Shown one piece after another: positions 54,003-63,831 of a stretch of DNA of 64,000 bases; positions within the stretch are counted from its first letter, which is position 1, and each line of letters begins with the position of its first letter. This DNA comes from CALLCD01 sp039196965 (GTDB taxonomy: Bacteria > Pseudomonadota > Alphaproteobacteria > Caulobacterales > Hyphomonadaceae). The notes below the pieces were generated by a model. It saw only the letters and a program-made list of their open reading frames with translations, made no database searches and was not told the DNA's origin. The translations under genes were made by a program, and so were the position numbers. The stretch lies in assembly GCA_039196965.1 (NCBI GenBank), contig JBCCUK010000009.1:57871-121870 (forward strand), written 5' to 3'.

Positions 54003-54060
54003 CCTGTCCGAGACCATGGGTCAGCAAATCCCGCTGATAATCCCCATGTTAGACGGGGCA
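54003..54060 (+). promoter_or_regulatory. L10 leader candidate (rplJL autoregulation)
   Basis: The 262-base gap between rplA and rplJ contains a clear nested hairpin: CATGGG (54015-54020) pairs with CCCATG (54043-54048), and inside it TCAGC (54021-54025) pairs with GCTGA (54033-54037). The sequence TCCGAGACC before it and TTAGACGGGGC after it look like the L10 leader, where the L10-(L12) complex binds and represses rplJ and rplL translation. The fold is seen; the class is assigned from general resemblance. Confidence 0.55.
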
Positions 54061-54200
54061 AGGTGAGGCAGGGTCTGCGATGAATGTTGCAGCTCCGGTC
54101 CAACTGAATGCCCTGGGCAGGCGCTGGAAGAGGGAAGACCTTCTAAAGGCGGACACCAGGGTGATCGGATGGTCCGACCACCTGTTTTTGGAGAACCGTA

Positions 54201-54716
54201 ATGGACAAAGCTGGAAAGGCGGTCGCGCTCAAGGAACTCGAAGGGGTCTTCGAGGAGGCGGGTGCTGTCGTCGTCACACATTATTCCGGTCTAAGCGTTG
54301 CGGAAATGACTGGGCTGCGCACCAAGCTTCGCGAGAATGGCGGGCAGCTCAAAGTGGTCAAGAACCGGATTGCCAAGATTGCCCTCGACGGCAAAGGCGG
54401 CGATGCGGCGGCGGACCTTTTCAAGGGGCCAGTGGCCATTGCATTTGCTGACGACCCTACGGTCCCGGCAAAGGCGACAAGCGAGTTCGCAAAGGACAAT
54501 GAAAAGCTAAAGCTCATCGGGGCCATTATGGGTGCCGAAGTGATGGACGGCGCAGGCGTTGAAGCGCTTGCCAAGATGCCATCACGCGAAGAGCTGATTG
54601 CAACGATTGCCGCGCGGCTCCTTGGTCAGGCAAGTCAGGTCGGTCAACGTCTTGCGGCACCGGGTCAGCAACTGGCTGGCGCGATTGCGGCAATTCAGGA
54701 GCAGGCGTCTGCTTGA
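54201..54716 (+). CDS. rplJ: 50S ribosomal protein L10
   Basis: A 171-residue L10 that carries the L7/L12 dimers on the stalk. The conserved GAVVVTHYSGLSVAEMTGLRT and KVVKNRIAKIA are seen early, and the C-terminal helix near the alanine-rich end holds the L12 sites. The ribosome site GGAG is near. It lies behind a 262-base leader region that holds a candidate autoregulatory structure. Confidence 0.97.
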   Translation: MDKAGKAVALKELEGVFEEAGAVVVTHYSGLSVAEMTGLRTKLRENGGQLKVVKNRIAKIALDGKGGDAAADLFKGPVAIAFADDPTVPAKATSEFAKDNEKLKLIGAIMGAEVMDGAGVEALAKMPSREELIATIAARLLGQASQVGQRLAAPGQQLAGAIAAIQEQASA

Positions 54717-54773
54717 GGCCCTTAAACACAACGCAAAACCAAATCTCACCTTTTAACTGAAAGACAAAATCAA

Positions 54774-55151
54774 ATGGCAGATATTGCAAAACTCGGTGAT
54801 GAGCTTCTCGGTCTCACCATCCTCGAAGCCAAAGAGCTGAACGATTACCTCGAAGAGCGCGGCATCAAAGCGGCGGCAGCTGTCGCTGTTGCTGGCCCTG
54901 CTGCAGGCGGCGGCGATGCTGGCCCTGCAGAAGAGAAAACAGAATTCGACGTCATCCTGACATCGGGCGGCGAGAAGAAAATCGGCGTCATCAAGGTTGT
55001 CCGCGAGGTTGTCTCCGGTCTCGGCCTTAAAGAAGCCAAAGAGCTGGTCGAAGGTGCGCCGAAGGCTATCAAGGAAGGCGTTTCCAAAGACGAAGCCGAA
55101 GAGCTCAAGAAGAAGTTCGAAGAAGCCGGCGCAACGGTCGAGATCAAATAA
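54774..55151 (+). CDS. rplL: 50S ribosomal protein L7/L12
   Basis: A 125-residue L12 with the usual N-terminal dimerisation part, alanine/glycine-rich hinge (about 38-55, AAAVAVAGPAAGGGDAGPA) and C-terminal domain (KIGVIKVVREVVSGLGLKEAK). It recruits translation factors. It lies 57 bases after rplJ and 171 bases before rpoB. Confidence 0.98.
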   Translation: MADIAKLGDELLGLTILEAKELNDYLEERGIKAAAAVAVAGPAAGGGDAGPAEEKTEFDVILTSGGEKKIGVIKVVREVVSGLGLKEAKELVEGAPKAIKEGVSKDEAEELKKKFEEAGATVEIK

Positions 55152-55228
55152 GGTCTCTGGCCTGCTGGCCACAGCGTAAGGGGATGGGTAGGCGCGCGGT
55201 ACCACCCAATTTCCCCGGTAGATTAAAG

Positions 55229-55258
55229 CGCGGCGATCTCAGTTTTGAGGTCGCCGCG
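55229..55258 (+). ncRNA. 13-bp hairpin in the rplL-rpoB spacer
   Basis: A stem of 13 base pairs (one G-U) is formed by 55229-55241 and 55246-55258 around the four-base loop GTTT. The stem is GC-rich at its base (GCGGCG) and it has no U tract, so it is unlikely to be a terminator. In Escherichia coli this spacer carries an attenuator and an RNase III site; a long double helix like this would be an RNase III substrate. I record it as a structured RNA element, not a gene. Confidence 0.5.
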
Positions 55259-55322
55259 ACCGCGCGTTAAAGCGGCAGACACTTGGCGGTTTATCCGGCA
55301 GGGCAATAACTGGGACACATTG

Positions 55323-58300
55323 ATGGCTCTCTCTTTCACTGAAAAGAAACGTATCCGCAAATCCTTCGGGCGCATCGCTGAGGCGGTGGAAATGCCCAAC
55401 CTGATCGAGGTCCAGCGCGCCTCATATGAACATTTTCTCCAGATGCACACGCCAAAGGACGAGCGTCCTGTGGACGAAGGTCTTGGCGGGGTGTTCCGCA
55501 GTGTGTTCCCGATCAAGGATTTCTCCGAGCGGGCTGTTCTGGAATATGTGTCCTATGAGTTCGAGCCCCCGAAATTCGACGTCGAAGAGTGCCAGCAGCG
55601 CGACCTGACTTTTGCTGCTCCGCTGAAAGTGCTTTTGCAGCTCATTGTGTTCGACATTGACGAGGAGACTGGCGCGAAGTCGGTCAAGGAAGTGAAAGAG
55701 CAGGAAGTCTATCTCGGCGATGTGCCGCTGATGACAGACAAAGGCACATTCATCATCAATGGCACCGAGCGCGTAATCGTTTCCCAGATGCACCGTTCGC
55801 CCGGCGTTTTCTTCGACCACGACAAAGGCAAGACTCACTCTTCCGGCAAGCTTCTTTTCGCTGCCCGCATCATTCCTTATCGCGGCTCGTGGCTCGATTT
55901 CGAGTTCGACGCAAAGGACATTTTGAACGTGCGTATCGACCGGAAGCGGAAACTTCCGGCGACGACGCTTCTTTATGCTCTTGGCTATGACACAGACGAT
56001 ATTCTGGATTCCTTCTATACAAAGTCGCTATATCGTCTGGACAAGAAAGGCTGGATCACCGGCTATCGTCAGGAAGCCTGGAAAGGCTCAAAACCTGATT
56101 TCGATCTTGTCGATGCGAAATCCAACAAAGTTGTCGCGCCTGCCGGCAAAAAGATCACCGTGCTTGGCGCGCGGAAAATTGCCGAGGGCAAGACGGATGA
56201 GATTCTGTTGCCGTCCACGGCCCTTGGGGGCAAATTCCTGGCGACAGACGTGGTCAACATGGAAACCGGCGAGATCTATGGTGAAGCGTGTGACGAGCTG
56301 ACCCAAGAACTGATCGCCGAACTGCGCGATCAGGGTATCGAAACCATTGAGGTTCTGGACATTGATAGTTCGGGCCGTGGTGTTTGGCTGCGCAATACGC
56401 TGTTCGCCGACAAGAATGAGACCCGTTTCGAGGCGCTGTCCGATATATATCGCGTCATGCGTCCCGGCGAGCCGCCTACTCTGGAAGCTGCCGAAGGGCT
56501 CTTTAATCAACTCTTCTTCGACTCCGAGCGCTACGATCTGTCCGCCGTTGGCCGCGTGAAAATGAATATGCGCCTCGCGGCGACGATAGATGAGTTCACG
56601 CCCGCCGAAGACACTGAGCGGACGCTCCGCAAGGATGACATTCTTTCGGTCATGAAGGTGATCCTTGATCTTAAGGATGGCCGCGGTGAAGTCGACGACA
56701 TCGACAATCTCGGCAACCGCCGGGTTCGGTCCGTCGGTGAGCTCATGGAGAACAATTACCGCATCGGTCTTGTTCGCATGGAGCGGGCGATCAAAGAGCG
56801 TATGTCCTCGGTCGATATCGACACGGTCATGCCGCATGATCTGATCAATGCGAAGCCGGTTGTGGCTGCGGTGCGTGAGTTTTTCGGCTCATCCCAACTG
56901 TCCCAGTTCATGGACCAGACGAATCCGCTGTCGGAAATTACCCACAAGCGCCGCTTGTCCGCGCTTGGGCCGGGCGGTCTCACCCGTGAGCGCGCTGGCT
57001 TCGAGGTGCGCGACGTGCACCCGACCCATTATGGCCGGATCTGCCCGATTGAGACGCCGGAAGGCCCGAATATCGGTCTGATCAACTCCCTCGCGACCCA
57101 TGCCCGGATCAACAAATACGGCTTCATCGAAAGCCCATACCGGAAAGTGGAGAAGGGTAAGCTCGGTGAAGAAGTGGTCTACCTCTCCGCCATGGAAGAA
57201 ACGCGCTATTCCATCGCCCAGGCAAACGCCACTACCGATGGCAAAGGCTCGCTTGAGAACGAATTCGTAAACGCCCGTGTGAACGGTGAAGCGACCCTCG
57301 TTCCCAAAGATGAAGTCCAATATATGGACGTCTCGCCGAAGCAGGTGGTTTCCGTTGCAGCCTCGCTGATCCCATTCCTCGAGAATGACGATGCGAACCG
57401 CGCCCTGATGGGCTCGAACATGCAACGTCAGGCCGTGCCGCTGGTGCGCTCCGAAGCGCCACTGGTCGGAACGGGTATGGAATCCGTTGTGGCCCGCGAC
57501 AGCCGTGCGGCTGTTGTGGCTAAGCGCTCTGGTGTTGTTGAGCAGGTTGACGCGACACGGATCGTTGTCCGTGCGACGGAAGAGGCCGACGTTGGACGCT
57601 CTGGCGTCGATATCTACCGTCTCGCCAAGTTCCGCCGGTCGAACCAGAACTCCTGTATCAATCAGCGCCCCATCGTTCAGGTGGGCGACATGGTCACAAC
57701 TGGCGACATCATTGCTGACGGTCCTTCGACCGATCTTGGTGAACTTGCCCTCGGTCGGAACGTGCTCGTCGCGTTCATGCCCTGGAACGGCTATAACTTC
57801 GAGGACTCGATCCTGATCTCCGAACGGATTGTGAAGGACGACGTCTTTACCTCCATCCACCTGGAAGAGTTCGAGATCGCTGCCCGCGATACCAAACTCG
57901 GGCCTGAAGAGATCACCCGTGACATTCCGAATGTCGGTGAGGAAGCCCTCCGGAACCTCGACGAGGCCGGTATTGTAGCCGTCGGGGCCGAGGTAAAAGC
58001 CGGTGATATTCTCGTCGGTAAGGTGACGCCGAAAGGCGAAAGCCCGATGACGCCGGAAGAGAAACTCCTCCGCGCGATCTTTGGTGAAAAAGCCTCTGAT
58101 GTCCGCGATACTTCCCTGCGCGTACCTCCTGGTGATGCCGGTACGGTTGTTGAGGTTCGGGTATTCAACCGCCATGGCATCGACAAGGACCAGCGTGCGC
58201 TTCAGATCGAGCGGGAGCAGATCGAGCAGCTTCAGGAGGACAAGGAAGACGAACAGTCGATCCTTGAGCGCAACACCTATACGCGTTTGAAAGAGCTGCT

Positions 58301-59444
58301 TGTTGGCAAAGAAGCAGTATCCGGGCCTGGCAGTATTGCTGCTGGCAAGATCAAGCTCGCCGATCTCGACACAGTGCCGCCAAATCAGCTCTGGCAGGTC
58401 GCTCTGAAGAATGAGAAAGTGCAGGGTGAACTTGATGCGCTCCGCGCCCAGTTCGACGCTTCGATCGCGGACCTTGAAGCCCGCTTCAACGACAAGGTTG
58501 AAAAGGTCCAGCGCGGCGATGATCTGCCTCCGGGCGTTATGAAAGTCGTCAAAGTGTTCCTGGCTGTGAAGCGGAAGCTTCAGCCGGGTGACAAGATGGC
58601 CGGACGACACGGCAACAAGGGTGTGATCTCGAAGATCAATCCGAGCGAGGATATGCCATTCCTTGAGGACGGCACGCCGGTTGATATCGTGCTCAACCCG
58701 CTCGGCGTTCCATCGCGAATGAATGTCGGACAGATTCTCGAAACCCATATGGGCTGGGCCTGTTCGGGCCTCGGCCGGATGATCGATAACGCGCTTGAGG
58801 AGTGGCATCAGGACAATGATGCCGGCAAACTCCGCAAGGCGCTGGAGACGGTCTACGGTAAGGATGAAGTCGACCTTCCAAGCTCCGATGAGGAAATTCT
58901 GGAGCTTGCAGGCAACCTTAATAATGGTGTGCCGATCGCAACGCCGGTGTTTGACGGTGCGCGGGAAGCCGACATTGTGAAATTGCTGGAGCGGGCAGGG
59001 CTCGATAGCTCCGGTCAGGTGACACTTTACGATGGTCGCACGGGTGAGGCTTTCAACCGCCCTGTTACGGTCGGCTACAAGTATCTCCTGAAACTGCACC
59101 ACCTCGTCGACGAGAAGATCCACGCCAGGTCCACCGGACCATACTCCCTTGTCACCCAGCAACCGCTTGGTGGTAAGGCCCAGTTCGGTGGTCAGCGCTT
59201 TGGTGAGATGGAGGTCTGGGCTCTGGAAGCCTACGGCGCAGCTTACACGCTGCAGGAAATGCTCACCGTGAAGTCGGACGATACGGCAGGCCGGGCCAAG
59301 GTCTATGAAGCGATTGTCCGAGGTGACGATACCTTCGAGGCCGGTGTGCCGGAAAGCTTCAACGTGCTTGTGAAAGAAATGCGGTCACTTGGCTTGAACG
59401 TCGAACTGATCGAAGAAGAAAAACCGGAGGAAGCGGGAGCCTGA
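55323..59444 (+). CDS. rpoB: RNA polymerase beta subunit
   Basis: A 1373-residue beta subunit. The start ATG is chosen because MALSFTEKKRIRKSFG is the usual alphaproteobacterial start; the frame opens 26 codons earlier. The rifampicin region is intact (GSSQLSQFMDQTNPLSEITH and KRRLSALGPGGL), and the C-terminal part with MEVWALEAYGAAYTLQEM is standard. It is followed by rpoC after 91 bases. The ribosome site is weak. Confidence 0.99.
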   Translation: MALSFTEKKRIRKSFGRIAEAVEMPNLIEVQRASYEHFLQMHTPKDERPVDEGLGGVFRSVFPIKDFSERAVLEYVSYEFEPPKFDVEECQQRDLTFAAPLKVLLQLIVFDIDEETGAKSVKEVKEQEVYLGDVPLMTDKGTFIINGTERVIVSQMHRSPGVFFDHDKGKTHSSGKLLFAARIIPYRGSWLDFEFDAKDILNVRIDRKRKLPATTLLYALGYDTDDILDSFYTKSLYRLDKKGWITGYRQEAWKGSKPDFDLVDAKSNKVVAPAGKKITVLGARKIAEGKTDEILLPSTALGGKFLATDVVNMETGEIYGEACDELTQELIAELRDQGIETIEVLDIDSSGRGVWLRNTLFADKNETRFEALSDIYRVMRPGEPPTLEAAEGLFNQLFFDSERYDLSAVGRVKMNMRLAATIDEFTPAEDTERTLRKDDILSVMKVILDLKDGRGEVDDIDNLGNRRVRSVGELMENNYRIGLVRMERAIKERMSSVDIDTVMPHDLINAKPVVAAVREFFGSSQLSQFMDQTNPLSEITHKRRLSALGPGGLTRERAGFEVRDVHPTHYGRICPIETPEGPNIGLINSLATHARINKYGFIESPYRKVEKGKLGEEVVYLSAMEETRYSIAQANATTDGKGSLENEFVNARVNGEATLVPKDEVQYMDVSPKQVVSVAASLIPFLENDDANRALMGSNMQRQAVPLVRSEAPLVGTGMESVVARDSRAAVVAKRSGVVEQVDATRIVVRATEEADVGRSGVDIYRLAKFRRSNQNSCINQRPIVQVGDMVTTGDIIADGPSTDLGELALGRNVLVAFMPWNGYNFEDSILISERIVKDDVFTSIHLEEFEIAARDTKLGPEEITRDIPNVGEEALRNLDEAGIVAVGAEVKAGDILVGKVTPKGESPMTPEEKLLRAIFGEKASDVRDTSLRVPPGDAGTVVEVRVFNRHGIDKDQRALQIEREQIEQLQEDKEDEQSILERNTYTRLKELLVGKEAVSGPGSIAAGKIKLADLDTVPPNQLWQVALKNEKVQGELDALRAQFDASIADLEARFNDKVEKVQRGDDLPPGVMKVVKVFLAVKRKLQPGDKMAGRHGNKGVISKINPSEDMPFLEDGTPVDIVLNPLGVPSRMNVGQILETHMGWACSGLGRMIDNALEEWHQDNDAGKLRKALETVYGKDEVDLPSSDEEILELAGNLNNGVPIATPVFDGAREADIVKLLERAGLDSSGQVTLYDGRTGEAFNRPVTVGYKYLLKLHHLVDEKIHARSTGPYSLVTQQPLGGKAQFGGQRFGEMEVWALEAYGAAYTLQEMLTVKSDDTAGRAKVYEAIVRGDDTFEAGVPESFNVLVKEMRSLGLNVELIEEEKPEEAGA

Positions 59445-59535
59445 CGCGGCAGGCTCCCACCCCACCTCCTGTTTAACCCCGTGGGCTGAAGGACATGCGG
59501 ATCCCGACGCCCAAAATGAAAGAGAGCGGAACATC

Positions 59536-62500
59536 ATGCGCCAGGATGTCACCAACATTTTCAACCCGAACGCCCCGGCTCCAAGCTTCGAGGCGATCAA
59601 GATCTCGATTGCCAGCCCGGACAAGATCCGGTCCTGGTCTTCAGGCGAGATCAAGAAGCCGGAAACGATCAACTACCGGACTTTCAAGCCTGAACGCGAT
59701 GGCCTTTTCTGCGCCCGGATCTTCGGCCCGGTAAAGGATTATGAGTGCCTTTGCGGAAAGTATAAGCGCATCAAGTATCGCGGGATCACCTGTGAAAAAT
59801 GCGGCGTTGAAGTTACGCTTGCCCGGGTACGGCGTGAGCGTATGGGACATATCGAGCTTGCCGCTCCTGTTGCCCATATCTGGTTCCTGAAATCGCTTCC
59901 CTCCCGCATTTCCGCCCTCCTCGACATGGCGCTGAAAGATGTCGAGCGGGTGCTCTATTTCGAAAGCTATGTGGTGATTGAGCCCGGTCTAACCGAGCTT
60001 GAGCCAAAACAGCTCCTTACCGAAGAGGAGTATATGGAAGCCCAGGACATGCATGGCGAGGATGCATTCAACGCCATGATCGGTGCCGAAGCGATCCGCG
60101 AAATGCTCCGGGCCATCGACTTGGAGCCGGAGGCAGAAATTCTCCGCCAGGAAGTTCGGGAAGCGACATCTGAGCTGAAGCTCAAAAAGGCGGCCAAGCG
60201 CTTGAAAGTGGTTGAGGCTTTCCTTGCATCGGGTGCCAAGCCCGAATGGATGATCATGACCATCGTCCCGGTCATCCCGCCGGATCTGCGCCCGCTCGTG
60301 CCCCTCGACGGTGGCCGGTTTGCGACGTCAGACCTCAACGACCTCTATCGCCGCGTGATCAACCGGAACAACCGCTTGAAGCGTTTGATGGAGCTTCGCG
60401 CACCGGACATCATCATCCGGAACGAAAAGCGGATGCTTCAGGAATCCGTTGACGCCCTGTTCGATAATGGTCGCCGTGGCCGCGTTATCACCGGCACAAA
60501 CAAGCGCCCGCTGAAATCGCTGTCAGACATGCTGAAGGGCAAGCAGGGCCGCTTCCGTCAGAACCTCCTCGGAAAGCGCGTCGACTATTCCGGCCGCTCG
60601 GTCATCGTGGTTGGCCCGAACATGCGCCTGCATGAGTGCGGCCTGCCTAAGAAGATGGCCCTCGAACTCTTCAAGCCGTTTATCTATGCCCGCCTCGATG
60701 CCAAGGGCCTTGCCGGCACAGTCAAGGCCGCGAAGAAGCTCGTCGAGAAAGAGCGCCCGGAAGTCTGGGACATTCTCGAAGAGGTGATCCGCGAGCATCC
60801 GGTGATGCTGAACCGCGCGCCGACCCTCCACCGCCTCGGCATTCAGGCCTTTGAACCAAAGCTGATCGAAGGTAAAGCGATCCAGCTTCATCCACTCGTC
60901 TGCGCAGCATTCAACGCTGACTTTGACGGTGACCAGATGGCGGTGCACGTGCCGCTCTCGCTGGAAGCGCAGCTCGAAGCCCGTGTCCTGATGATGTCGA
61001 CGAACAACATTCTGTCGCCTGCAAATGGCCGTCCGATCATTGTTCCATCTCAGGATATTGTTCTTGGTCTCTACTATCTCTCCCTCGACAAGGATGGAGA
61101 GCCGGGTGAGGGGATGCTGATCTCCGATGCCGCAGAGCTGGAGCACGCTCTCAACTCTGGATCGCTCTCGCTCCATGCAAAGATCAAGGCAAAATACGAG
61201 ACGGTGGATGAGAACAACAAACCGGTTGTTCTCATCATCGACACCACGCCGGGACGCCTTATGATCGCTGATCTGTTGCCGCGCGACGCGACGATTTCAG
61301 CTGACATCGCCAACCAGCTCATGACCAAGAAAGCGATCGGGTCACTGATCGATGAGGTCTATCGGAACTGCGGTCAGAAGGCGACTGTGATTTTCTGTGA
61401 CCGCTTGATGGCACTCGGCTTCGGTGAAGCCTGTAAGGCTGGCATCTCCTTCGGTAAGGACGATATGGTGATCCCGCACGCCAAACAGAAACTCGTGGAA
61501 GATACCCGTGAACAGGTATCCGAGTACGAGCGTCAGTATGCCGATGGCCTGATCACCCGCGGTGAGAAGTACAACAAAGTTGTCGACGCGTGGTCGACGT
61601 GTACGGACAAAGTGGCTGATGCCATGATGGACGCTGCCGGTGAGTCCCAGTTTGACGAAGATACTGGCCGACAGGAGGAAACCAACTCTGTCTTCATGAT
61701 GGCGAACTCTGGTGCGCGTGGATCGAAGAACCAGATGAAGCAGCTCGCCGGTATGCGGGGGCTGATGGCGAAGCCGTCTGGCGAGATCATCGAGACACCG
61801 ATTGTTTCGAACTTCAAGGAAGGCCTGACGGTTCTGGAGTACTTTAACTCTACCCACGGTGCCCGGAAAGGTCTTGCCGATACGGCGCTCAAGACTGCCA
61901 ACTCTGGGTACCTCACCCGCCGCCTCGTTGATGTTGCTCAGGACTGCATCGTCAACGAAGAAGATTGCGGTACGGATAAAGGCATAACGCTTACGCCTGT
62001 CATGGATGGCGCGGATGTCGTCGTTTCTCTTGGCGAGCGTGTCCTTGGCCGGGTTACGGCTGAAGATGCGAACCGTCCGGGAACCGATGAAGTGGTTATT
62101 CCAGCGGGAACCTATATCACTGAGGAAGTCATTCCCCAGATCGAAGAGGCTGGGCTTGATCGCCTGAAAGTGCGTTCGCCGCTGACCTGCGAAACACCAA
62201 ATGGTATTTGCGGCCAGTGTTATGGCCGCGATCTTGCTCGCGGGACCACGGTGAATATGGGTGAGGCTGTCGGCGTTATTGCGGCCCAGTCGATCGGTGA
62301 ACCTGGAACCCAGCTGACGATGCGGACTTTCCACATTGGTGGCACGGCTCAGGTGGCTGATCAGTCCCAGGTCGAATGTAACTTCGAAGGTAAGCTGAAG
62401 TTCACTGATGCCGCGATTGTCACCCGTAAGGACAAGGTCTTCGTGGTGATTGGCCGGCATATGGAAGTCTCCGTCGTCGATGCCGATGATCGGGTTCGCC

Positions 62501-63759
62501 AGTCCTTCAAGCCGACCTACGGCACACGCCTCTACTTTAAGGAAGGCGCGAAAGTGAAACCAGGCGACAAGCTTGCCGATTGGGATCCGTTCGTTCAGCC
62601 AATCGTCAGTGAAGTGACCGGTTCTGTAAAACTGATCGATGTGATCGATGGCGTTACCTGCCGCGAAGAAACCGATGAGACGACCGGACTATCGTCCCGC
62701 GTTCTGATCGATTGGCGGTCTGCCTCCAAGGGCGCGGATGTGAAACCAGCGATCCAGGTCATCGACAAGAAGGGTGAGCCGGTCAAGCTCGCCAATGGCG
62801 GTGAGGCTGTTTATCTTCTATCCGTAAGCGCGATCCTGTCGGTGAATGACGGCGATGAAGTCGGTCCGGGTGACTCTCTTGCACGGATTACGACCGGTGG
62901 TGCGAAGACCCGGGATATTACCGGTGGTCTGCCCCGTGTGGCCGAGCTTTTCGAAGCCCGCCGCCCGAAGGATCACGCAATCATCGCCGAGATCGACGGC
63001 AAGGTCGTGTATGGCCGTGACTATAAAAACAAGCGTCGCGTTTCGATTGTTTCTGAAGTCGAAGGACAGGATCCGGTCGATTATCTCGTGCCGAAGACGA
63101 AGCACCTTGCCGTTCAGGATGGCGACTTCATCAAGAAGGGTGAGTATCTGATGGACGGCAATCCCGCGCCACAGGATATTCTGGCCATTCTCGGCGTCGA
63201 AGCCCTGGCTGATTACCTCGTGGAAGAGATCCAGAAAGTGTATCGTCTTCAGGGCGTTCCGATCAATGACAAGCATATCGAAGTGATCGTTCGCCAGATG
63301 CTCCAGAAGATCGAGGTCAACAATTCCGGCGATACGACATTGCTCCAGGGTGAGCAGATCGACATCCTCGAATTCGAGGCGGCGAATGCCGCGGCGCGCA
63401 AGAGGAAGAAGCAGGAAGCTACCGGAACGCCCGTGCTGCTCGGCATCACCAAGGCGAGCCTCCAGACCCGCTCCTTCATCTCGGCTGCATCGTTCCAGGA
63501 AACGACCCGCGTTCTTACCGAAGCGTCGCTTCAGGGTAAGGTCGACACACTTGAAGGCCTTAAGGAAAACGTCATTGTTGGACGGCTTATCCCGGCCGGT
63601 ACTGGCGGCTCCATGCGCCGTTATCGGAAGATTGCTGCCGACCGCGATACGCGGCTCCGAAATGCCAGGGCAAAAGCTGCTGCGGCGGCCGCTGCCGAGG
63701 CAGAAGCTGCAGCCGCTGCTGCACTTCCTGCTCCGGAACCGGATACGGCAGCCGAATAA
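59536..63759 (+). CDS. rpoC: RNA polymerase beta' subunit
   Basis: A 1407-residue beta' subunit. The N-terminal zinc site CLCGKYKRIKYRGITCEKCG, the catalytic NADFDGD (460-466) holding the magnesium aspartates, and the trigger/bridge helix region GARGSKNQMKQLAGMRGLM confirm it. The second zinc ribbon (TCETPNGICGQCYG) is present. The C-terminus ends in an alanine/glutamate-rich tail of about 35 residues. A strong terminator follows 28 bases after the stop. Confidence 0.99.
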   Translation: MRQDVTNIFNPNAPAPSFEAIKISIASPDKIRSWSSGEIKKPETINYRTFKPERDGLFCARIFGPVKDYECLCGKYKRIKYRGITCEKCGVEVTLARVRRERMGHIELAAPVAHIWFLKSLPSRISALLDMALKDVERVLYFESYVVIEPGLTELEPKQLLTEEEYMEAQDMHGEDAFNAMIGAEAIREMLRAIDLEPEAEILRQEVREATSELKLKKAAKRLKVVEAFLASGAKPEWMIMTIVPVIPPDLRPLVPLDGGRFATSDLNDLYRRVINRNNRLKRLMELRAPDIIIRNEKRMLQESVDALFDNGRRGRVITGTNKRPLKSLSDMLKGKQGRFRQNLLGKRVDYSGRSVIVVGPNMRLHECGLPKKMALELFKPFIYARLDAKGLAGTVKAAKKLVEKERPEVWDILEEVIREHPVMLNRAPTLHRLGIQAFEPKLIEGKAIQLHPLVCAAFNADFDGDQMAVHVPLSLEAQLEARVLMMSTNNILSPANGRPIIVPSQDIVLGLYYLSLDKDGEPGEGMLISDAAELEHALNSGSLSLHAKIKAKYETVDENNKPVVLIIDTTPGRLMIADLLPRDATISADIANQLMTKKAIGSLIDEVYRNCGQKATVIFCDRLMALGFGEACKAGISFGKDDMVIPHAKQKLVEDTREQVSEYERQYADGLITRGEKYNKVVDAWSTCTDKVADAMMDAAGESQFDEDTGRQEETNSVFMMANSGARGSKNQMKQLAGMRGLMAKPSGEIIETPIVSNFKEGLTVLEYFNSTHGARKGLADTALKTANSGYLTRRLVDVAQDCIVNEEDCGTDKGITLTPVMDGADVVVSLGERVLGRVTAEDANRPGTDEVVIPAGTYITEEVIPQIEEAGLDRLKVRSPLTCETPNGICGQCYGRDLARGTTVNMGEAVGVIAAQSIGEPGTQLTMRTFHIGGTAQVADQSQVECNFEGKLKFTDAAIVTRKDKVFVVIGRHMEVSVVDADDRVRQSFKPTYGTRLYFKEGAKVKPGDKLADWDPFVQPIVSEVTGSVKLIDVIDGVTCREETDETTGLSSRVLIDWRSASKGADVKPAIQVIDKKGEPVKLANGGEAVYLLSVSAILSVNDGDEVGPGDSLARITTGGAKTRDITGGLPRVAELFEARRPKDHAIIAEIDGKVVYGRDYKNKRRVSIVSEVEGQDPVDYLVPKTKHLAVQDGDFIKKGEYLMDGNPAPQDILAILGVEALADYLVEEIQKVYRLQGVPINDKHIEVIVRQMLQKIEVNNSGDTTLLQGEQIDILEFEAANAAARKRKKQEATGTPVLLGITKASLQTRSFISAASFQETTRVLTEASLQGKVDTLEGLKENVIVGRLIPAGTGGSMRRYRKIAADRDTRLRNARAKAAAAAAAEAEAAAAAALPAPEPDTAAE

Positions 63760-63786
63760 GGCACTTTTTGAAAAAGAGAATATTTT

Positions 63787-63820
63787 ACGTCCCCCGGAGT
63801 TTCTTCGGGGGACGTTTTTT
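63787..63820 (+). terminator. Strong intrinsic terminator after rpoC
   Basis: ACGTCCCCCG (63787-63796) pairs with CGGGGGACGT (63806-63815), with three further inner pairs to a TTT loop, and the stem runs straight into TTTTTT. This ends the L11-to-RpoC transcript. Because there is no rpsL-rpsG-fusA after it, this marks the end of the operon. Confidence 0.95.
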
Positions 63821-63831
63821 ATGAGGATAGC

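Noticed and set aside
56889..59162. Very long open frame (757 codons) on the minus strand
   Set aside because: It is the mirror of the rpoB reading frame; no family features are seen.
61342..62460. Open frame of 372 codons on the minus strand
   Set aside because: Antisense to rpoC, again a codon-bias artefact.
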